In this document: positions 59,067 to 64,000 of the stretch, in pieces
Layout: each line of letters starts with the position of its first letter
How positions within the stretch are numbered: the stretch's first letter is position 1
Assembly: GCF_004364325.1 (NCBI RefSeq)
Contig: NZ_SOCP01000013.1
Coordinates: 1 to 64,000, forward strand
DNA length: 64,000 nucleotides
Direction of reading: 5' to 3'
Source: Actinophytocola oryzae
GTDB taxonomy: Bacteria > Actinomycetota > Actinomycetes > Mycobacteriales > Pseudonocardiaceae
Position numbers and translations under genes: made by a program
Notes under the pieces: model-generated
Seen by the model: the letters and a program-made list of their open reading frames with translations, nothing else
What the model was told of the DNA's origin: nothing
Databases searched by the model: none

Positions 59067-60055
59067 ACCTCCTCGCCAGGACTCCGTCGCGGTTCCTTCC
59101 CGTGATCGCGACGTTCGTCGTGTTCGTGCTGACGTTCGGGGCCGGGGCCATCCGCTACGACGGGTTCGGCACACCGCAGATCTTCGCGAACCTGTTCATC
59201 GACAACTCGTTCCTCATCGTCGTCGCGGTCGGCATGACGTTCGTGATCCTCACCGGCGGCATCGACCTGTCCGTGGGGTCCGTGGTCGCGCTGTCGACGA
59301 TGATCGCGGCCGCGACGCTCCGCGCCGGGTGGCCGGCCTGGCTCGCGATGGTCGCCGTGCTCGCCACCGGTGCCCTGCTGGGCCTGGGTATGGGCACGAT
59401 GATCCACCGGTTCGGCGTGCAGCCCTTCATCGCCACGCTGGCGGGCATGTTCCTGGCCCGCGGGCTGTGCTTCGTGATCAGCGTGGAGTCGGTGTCCATC
59501 AAGGAGAACACCTTCCGCGACATCGCGATCGCCACCGTCGAGCTGGGCGAGGTGACGATCACCTACAGCGTGCTGATCGCGGTCGCCGTCGTGGTCGTCG
59601 CCGCGTACGTCCTGCACCTGACCCGGTTCGGGCGCACCGTGTACGCCATCGGCGGCAGCGAGACCTCGGCCACGCTGATGGGGCTGCGCACGGGCCGGGT
59701 CAAGGTCGGCGTGTACGTGATCAGCGGGCTGTGCTCGTCGCTGGGCGGCCTGCTGTTCTCGTTCTACATGCTCTCCGGCTACAGCCTGCATGCCGTCGGC
59801 ATGGAGCTGGACGCGATCGCGGCCGTGGTCGTCGGCGGGACGCTCCTGGCGGGCGGCCTGGGTTACGTGCTCGGCTCGGTGGTCGGGGTCCTGGTGCTGG
59901 GGACGGTGCAGACGCTGATCTCCTTCGACGGCTCGCTCAGCCCGTGGTGGACGAAGATCGTGATCGGTGTGCTGCTGCTCGTGTTCATCGCGCTCCAGCA
60001 GCTGATCGTGCGTCGTCGTCCGCCTCGTCGGCCACCGGCCCCGGCGCTTCCCTGA
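59063..60055 (+). CDS. YjfF-like sugar ABC permease
   Basis: A 330-residue CUT2 permease. It has ILTGGIDLSVGSVVALSTMIAA, GTMIHRFGVQPFIATLAGMFLARG and YAIGGSETSATLMGL, matching YjfF. GTG 59063 overlaps the preceding stop (GTGA). Its proline- and arginine-rich C-terminal end (IVRRRPPRRPPAPALP) is encoded where the convergent LivM-type gene also runs; the overlap is 71 bases. Confidence 0.93.
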   Translation: MNLLARTPSRFLPVIATFVVFVLTFGAGAIRYDGFGTPQIFANLFIDNSFLIVVAVGMTFVILTGGIDLSVGSVVALSTMIAAATLRAGWPAWLAMVAVLATGALLGLGMGTMIHRFGVQPFIATLAGMFLARGLCFVISVESVSIKENTFRDIAIATVELGEVTITYSVLIAVAVVVVAAYVLHLTRFGRTVYAIGGSETSATLMGLRTGRVKVGVYVISGLCSSLGGLLFSFYMLSGYSLHAVGMELDAIAAVVVGGTLLAGGLGYVLGSVVGVLVLGTVQTLISFDGSLSPWWTKIVIGVLLLVFIALQQLIVRRRPPRRPPAPALP

Positions 60056-61004
60056 CACGGCGCCGGAGCAGCCGCCGTGCGGTGCCCCAGATACCGCGAC
60101 GGAACACCAGCACGGTCACCACGAAGATCACGCCGGTGACCACACCGACCGCGTCGATCCCGGCCGTGGCGAGGTAGTCCTCGAGCACGACGATGATCCC
60201 CGCGCCGACGACCGGACCCCACAGCGTGCCCATGCCACCGAGGATGTTCATCACGACGACCTTGCCGGAGGTCGTCCAGTACACCTCCTGCAGCGAAGCG
60301 AACCCGTGCCCGACGGCGTAGACGCCCCCCGCGATGCCCGCGAGGAAGGCGGAGATCACGAACACCTGCACCTTGTACCGGTCGACGGGATACCCCAGCG
60401 CGCGTGCGCGGGCCGGGTTCTCCCGGATCGCCACCATGACCCGCCCGAACGGCGAGTGCACGACACGCCAGGCACCCAACAGCCCGAGGAGGACCAGCGG
60501 AATTGCCGCGTAGTAGAAGTAGAACGAGTCCGAGAGGTCCATCCCGAACGCCTCACGCGGAATGCCCTGCAGCCCGTTCTCGCCACCGGTCACGACCCGC
60601 CACTGGTTCGCGACGAAGTACACGAGCTGGGCGAACGCCAACGTCACCATGGCGAAGTAGATGCCGGTGCGCCGGACGGAAAGCAGGGCGATCGGCACCG
60701 CGATGACGGCCGCCAGCACGGCGCCCCCGAGCACGGCGACGTAGAACGGCACACCGGTGTCGATGGCGATGACACCGGTGGTGTAGGCCGAGGTCCCCCA
60801 GAAGGCGGCGTGGCCGAAGGAGAGCAGTCCGGTGTACCCGAGCAGCAGGTCGAGCGCGACCGCGAACAGGGCCCAGGCGGCGATATCCAGGGCGACGGGC
60901 GGGTAGACCCACCAGGGCAGCCCGAACGCGACCCCCAGCCCGACGACCAACAGCGAGAGCCGGGCCAACGGCGACCGGCCGTCGAGCAACCTGGAGATGA
61001 TCAC
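59985..61004 (-). CDS. Branched-chain amino acid-type ABC permease, LivM family
   Basis: A 339-residue permease of the HAAT family. It has LLLGYTGLLSFGHAAFWGTSAYTTG, RRTGIYFAMVTLAFAQLVYFVANQW and VMNILGGMGTLWGPVVGAG, typical of LivM/UrtC. The GTG start at 61004 overlaps the LivH-type stop (GTGA). The C-terminal tail (after RRRVREAPGPVAD) is encoded antisense to the end of the YjfF-like gene. The substrate could be an amino acid, amide or urea. Confidence 0.92.
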   Translation of the reverse strand: MIISRLLDGRSPLARLSLLVVGLGVAFGLPWWVYPPVALDIAAWALFAVALDLLLGYTGLLSFGHAAFWGTSAYTTGVIAIDTGVPFYVAVLGGAVLAAVIAVPIALLSVRRTGIYFAMVTLAFAQLVYFVANQWRVVTGGENGLQGIPREAFGMDLSDSFYFYYAAIPLVLLGLLGAWRVVHSPFGRVMVAIRENPARARALGYPVDRYKVQVFVISAFLAGIAGGVYAVGHGFASLQEVYWTTSGKVVVMNILGGMGTLWGPVVGAGIIVVLEDYLATAGIDAVGVVTGVIFVVTVLVFRRGIWGTARRLLRRRVREAPGPVADEADDDARSAAGAR

Positions 61005-61876
61005 GTGCGCACGCCCTCCTCGCGCCCGAACAACCCCGCGGGCCGCAGCAGCAGCACCAACGCCATGAGCACGAACACCAGGCTCTGGGAGAAGGCGGGC
61101 AGGTAGACGCTCCCAACGGCCCCGAGCATCCCGACGACGTAGCCGGCGACGACCGACCCGAACACCGACCCGAGCCCGCCGATCACGACAACGGCGAAGA
61201 TCACGATGATCAGGTCGGCGCCCATCCCGGAGTTCACCGCACGCATCGGCGCGGCGAGCACCCCGGCGAGCCCGGCGAGCGCGATGCCGAACCCGAACAC
61301 GGGCGTGACCCACCGCCGGACGTCGATGCCGAGCGCCTGCGTCAGCTCCGGCCGCTCGGTGGCGGCACGCACGATCATCCCGACGCGGGTCCGCGCCAGC
61401 ACCAACCACACGAGCACGGACACCACGACCGAGAACGCGAACACGAACACCTGGTAGGTGGGGTAGTCGAACAACCCGAGGTTCACCGTGCCGTCGAGCA
61501 GCGCCGGCCTCGAGTAGGGCTGGGAGGCCACGCCGTACTTCAGGCGCACCACGTCCTGGAGGATCAACGCGACGCCGAACGTGAGCAGGAAGTTGTACAG
61601 CGGGTCGAGCCGGACGAGCCGTGCGACGAGCAGCCGCTCGAACGCCATCCCGACGACGCCGAGCACGACCGGCACCACCACGAGCGCGAGCCACCACGAC
61701 AGCCCGACCGTGTCCAGGAGCACGAAGGCCCCGACCGCGCCGAGCATGTAGAACGCGCCGTGGGCGAAGTTGACCACGCCGAGCATGCCGAAGATCACCG
61801 AGAGGCCGAGCGCCAGCAGGGCGTAGAAGCTGCCGCTCACCAACCCGTTGAACAGCTGCTGCACAAGTTCGTTCAC
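61001..61876 (-). CDS. Branched-chain amino acid-type ABC permease, LivH family
   Basis: A 291-residue permease with the LivH/UrtB hallmark sequence LVSGSFYALLALGLSVIFGMLGVVNFAHGAFYMLGA at residues 10-45 and IVIFAVVVIGGLGSVFGSVVAG. GTG 61876 follows GAGGGGG; in-frame codons further upstream belong to a poor, basic stretch that crosses the intercistronic repeat. The 175-base gap to the binding-protein gene holds a copy of the CTCCGCAAGCTC element. Confidence 0.92.
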   Translation of the reverse strand: MNELVQQLFNGLVSGSFYALLALGLSVIFGMLGVVNFAHGAFYMLGAVGAFVLLDTVGLSWWLALVVVPVVLGVVGMAFERLLVARLVRLDPLYNFLLTFGVALILQDVVRLKYGVASQPYSRPALLDGTVNLGLFDYPTYQVFVFAFSVVVSVLVWLVLARTRVGMIVRAATERPELTQALGIDVRRWVTPVFGFGIALAGLAGVLAAPMRAVNSGMGADLIIVIFAVVVIGGLGSVFGSVVAGYVVGMLGAVGSVYLPAFSQSLVFVLMALVLLLRPAGLFGREEGVRT

Positions 61877-62022
61877 GACGCCCCCTCGCCCGCCCCGCCC
61901 GACGCTGTCCACATGGCAACGAGCGAACCGGCCGTCCTGCTCCCCGGACGCGTACGAAACCCGTGCGAAAGTCCCACTCGTGCGTGCAGAGGCAGGTGAG
62001 CTGCCGTTCTTGGATATCCTGG

Positions 62023-62048
62023 GATCGCTCCGCAAGCTCCGCGCACAG
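62023..62048. repeat. Post-stop intercistronic element with CTCCGCAAGCTC, diverged copy
   Basis: It reads GATCGCTCCGCAAGCTCC and lies four bases from the stop codon of the binding-protein gene (stop at 62052-62054). It is more diverged than the copies at 5755 and 35519. Confidence 0.6.
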
Positions 62049-62051
62049 AAT

Positions 62052-63293
62052 TCACCCCATGTCGCAGCCGCTGTCGGAGGCCTTGCGGAAGGCCTCGTCC
62101 GCCGGGATCTTCTCGATCAGCTCGGTGAAGTCGCCGTCCTCCTCCATGTCCGCGGGGTCCTTCACCCTCACCAGGTACGAGTCGTGCACGACTCGGTGGT
62201 CCTCGGCGCGGATCTTGGCGTTGCGGGCGAAGAAGTCGCTGAACTCCCTGCCGTCCAGCTCCTTGCGCACCGTGTCGGCGTCGTCGGTGCCCGCGCGCTG
62301 CACGGCCTCGAGGTACTGCGTCGCGGCGGAGTAGGTCGCGGCGTGGTCGAACGTCGGCCGCTTGCCGGTGCGCTCCTTGAACCGGTCCGCCCACTCCTTG
62401 CTCTCCCCGTCCAGGTTCCAGAACCAGGCGGTCGTGAACACGGTGCCCGCCAACGACTCCACGCCGATTGACGCGATGTCGGTGTCGAACATCAGGCCCA
62501 CGGCGAGTCCCACACCCTTGTCCTTGAGCCCGAACTCGTTGTACTGCTTGACGACGTTCACCAGGTCACCGCCGGCCTGCATCACGCCGAGCACGTCCGG
62601 CTTCGGGTTCAGGTTGGGTGCCTTGGTCATGAACGTGGCGAAGTTGTCGTTGGGGAACGGCGTCGGGTCTGCGGCACCGACAGTGCCACCCGCGGCCTCG
62701 ACCGCGGCGGTGAAGCTCTTGTTCATGTCCTGGCCGAAGGCGTAGTCCGGATAGATGATGTACCACCGTTTCGCGCCCTGCTCGGTGAGCGTGGTGCCGG
62801 TGCCGTGCGCGAGCATGTACGTGTCGTAGGCGTAGTGGTAGGTGTAGGCGTTGCACTGCGCACCGGTCAGCTCGGTAGTCGCGGCACCCGTGTTGAAGTA
62901 GAGCTTCTTCTGTTGCTTGGCGACGGTCGCGATGGCCAACGCGGCCGACGAGGTGGGCACGTCGAAGATCGCGTCGACACCGTTCCGGTCGTACATCTCC
63001 CGCGCCGCGGTGTTCGCGATCTCCGGCTTGTTCTGGTGGTCGGCCGAGCTGACCTCGATGTTCTTGGTGACGGCGTCGTCGGCGTGGCGCTTCGTGAAGT
63101 CGTCGACGGCCATCCGCACCGACTCGACCGAGTTCTTCCCACCCACCTCGGAGTACACACCGGACAGGTCGGTGATGACGCCGAGCCTGATCGCGTCTCC
63201 GCTGACCTTCCCGCCCCCGCTCTGCGGCCCACCCCCGCATCCCGCGAGCACGACTCCCGCTATCACAACCGCTGCCCGGATCTTGGTAGCCAT
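62052..63293 (-). CDS. ABC transporter substrate-binding lipoprotein, branched-chain amino acid type
   Basis: A 413-residue type I periplasmic-binding protein. Lipobox VVLAGC (Cys19), then IRLGVITDLSGVYSEVGGKNSVESVRMAVDDF, VPTSSAALAIATVAKQQKKLYFNTGAA and FGQDMNKSFTAAVEAAGGTV, landmarks of the LivJ/AmiC-like family. The specific ligand cannot be assigned. It is separated from the ATPase gene by 12 bases and from LivH by 175 bases. Confidence 0.92.
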   Translation of the reverse strand: MATKIRAAVVIAGVVLAGCGGGPQSGGGKVSGDAIRLGVITDLSGVYSEVGGKNSVESVRMAVDDFTKRHADDAVTKNIEVSSADHQNKPEIANTAAREMYDRNGVDAIFDVPTSSAALAIATVAKQQKKLYFNTGAATTELTGAQCNAYTYHYAYDTYMLAHGTGTTLTEQGAKRWYIIYPDYAFGQDMNKSFTAAVEAAGGTVGAADPTPFPNDNFATFMTKAPNLNPKPDVLGVMQAGGDLVNVVKQYNEFGLKDKGVGLAVGLMFDTDIASIGVESLAGTVFTTAWFWNLDGESKEWADRFKERTGKRPTFDHAATYSAATQYLEAVQRAGTDDADTVRKELDGREFSDFFARNAKIRAEDHRVVHDSYLVRVKDPADMEEDGDFTELIEKIPADEAFRKASDSGCDMG

Positions 63294-63305
63294 GTCGTGC
63301 CCCTT

Positions 63306-63998
63306 TCAGATTCCCAGGTACTCCAGCAGTTCGTGCTCCCGGCGCTCGACCTCGGCGTTGTCGAGCGTCTCGACGACGCGGCCCTGACTGATGAGGTAGT
63401 GCCGGTCCGCGACCGTCGACGCGAAGTGGATGTTCTGCTCGATCAGCAACACGGTGACGCGGTGTTCCTTCACCGTCCGGATGATGTCCCCGATCTGCCG
63501 CACGAGAATCGGCGAGAGCCCCTCGGTCGGCTCGTCCGCGAGCAGCAGCCGGGCACCCATGCGCAGAACCCTTGCCACGGACAGCATCTGCTGCTCCCCG
63601 CCGGACAGGTGCGTACCTGCCTGCCTGCGTCGGTCCGCCAGCGCCGGGAACGCCTCGTACACCTTGTCGAGCGGCCACGCATCCGGCCCGACTGTCGGTG
63701 GCAGCGTGAGGTTCTCCTCGACGGTGAGCGTCGCGTAGATGCCCCTGTCGTCCGGCACGTAGCCAAGACCCAGCCTGCATCGCCTGTGCGGCGCCAGTTT
63801 CGTGATGTCGCGGCCGTCGAGCCGGACCTCGCCGGTCATCGAGCGGTGCAGTCCCGTCAGGCACCGCAGCAGCGTGGTCTTGCCCGCGCCGTTGCGGCCG
63901 ACGAGCGTGACGACCTCGCCGGCGGCCACCTCCAGCGACACCCCGCGGAGCACCGAGGCCTCGCCGTGGTGGGCGCTCACCTCCCGGACACTAAGCAC
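63306..63998 (-). CDS. Branched-chain amino acid-type ABC ATPase, LivF family
   Basis: A 230-residue ATPase with Walker A GRNGAGKTTLL, signature HLSGGEQQMLSVARVL, Walker B LLLADEPTEGLSP and the LivF-type GLGYVPDDRGIYATLTVEENL. A GTG at 63998 gives a typical N-terminus (MLSVREVSAHHG) and a complete protein, but the window ends two bases beyond it, so its ribosome site and possible upstream start cannot be checked. The matching LivG-type ATPase probably lies just outside. Confidence 0.9.
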   Translation of the reverse strand: MLSVREVSAHHGEASVLRGVSLEVAAGEVVTLVGRNGAGKTTLLRCLTGLHRSMTGEVRLDGRDITKLAPHRRCRLGLGYVPDDRGIYATLTVEENLTLPPTVGPDAWPLDKVYEAFPALADRRRQAGTHLSGGEQQMLSVARVLRMGARLLLADEPTEGLSPILVRQIGDIIRTVKEHRVTVLLIEQNIHFASTVADRHYLISQGRVVETLDNAEVERREHELLEYLGI

Positions 63999-64000
63999 GG

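Overview
The window is GC-rich DNA (roughly 70 percent) with many GTG starts, four-base ATGA/GTGA gene overlaps and LacI-controlled carbohydrate operons. It comes from a filamentous or soil actinomycete, most likely of the Pseudonocardiales (Lentzea/Saccharothrix/Actinosynnema-like). That placement rests on gene content and repeat style, not on a marker gene. I saw no rRNA, tRNA, CRISPR array, transposase or prophage.

1-9100: an unusual locus that looks like a dedicated pathway built on a GTP-derived pyrimidine. It has a GTP cyclohydrolase II paralogue with Met at the catalytic tyrosine position, a creatininase-family (ArfB-like) hydrolase, a 6-pyruvoyltetrahydropterin-synthase-fold protein with an altered zinc motif, a medium-chain dehydrogenase, a GT4 glycosyltransferase, a flippase-like membrane protein, and a CDP-alcohol phosphotransferase fused to an alkaline-phosphatase-superfamily domain. 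A methyltransferase flanks it. The end product is unknown.

9100-24500: a secreted plant-cell-wall degradation island. It holds a GH10-CBM2 xylanase, two LPMOs, two GH6 cellulases, two modular GH9 cellulases and the LacI-family regulator CebR. Six 14-bp CebR-type boxes lie in the cellulase promoters and upstream of cebR itself. A haloperoxidase-like hydrolase, a lipoprotein and a secreted orphan protein are interspersed.

24500-32600: a TerC-type metal exporter, a response regulator/histidine kinase/TAXI lipoprotein operon, a cyclase-fold protein, a block of palindromic repeats, an orphan histidine kinase with an extra extracytoplasmic C-terminal domain, and a secreted lipase-like hydrolase.

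32570-41140: one operon for uptake and intracellular cleavage of an oligosaccharide. It has a clan-A glycosidase, an Opp-type ABC importer and a LacI repressor, with a palindromic operator upstream.

41360-60060: an L-arabinose regulon. It has araB-araD-araA with a ChvE/GguAB-type importer, a LacI-family regulator, three secreted arabinan/arabinoxylan-debranching enzymes (GH43, GH51, GH43-AbfB), and a divergent YtfQRT-YjfF-type furanose importer. Related GTGAACGTTCAC-like boxes sit at all three promoters.

59985-64000: part of a branched-chain-amino-acid-type ABC importer that continues past the window edge. Two families of non-coding repeats recur across the window: a hairpin-forming palindrome (8241, 29592-29932, 41301) and a short element placed just after stop codons inside operons (5755, 35519, 62023).
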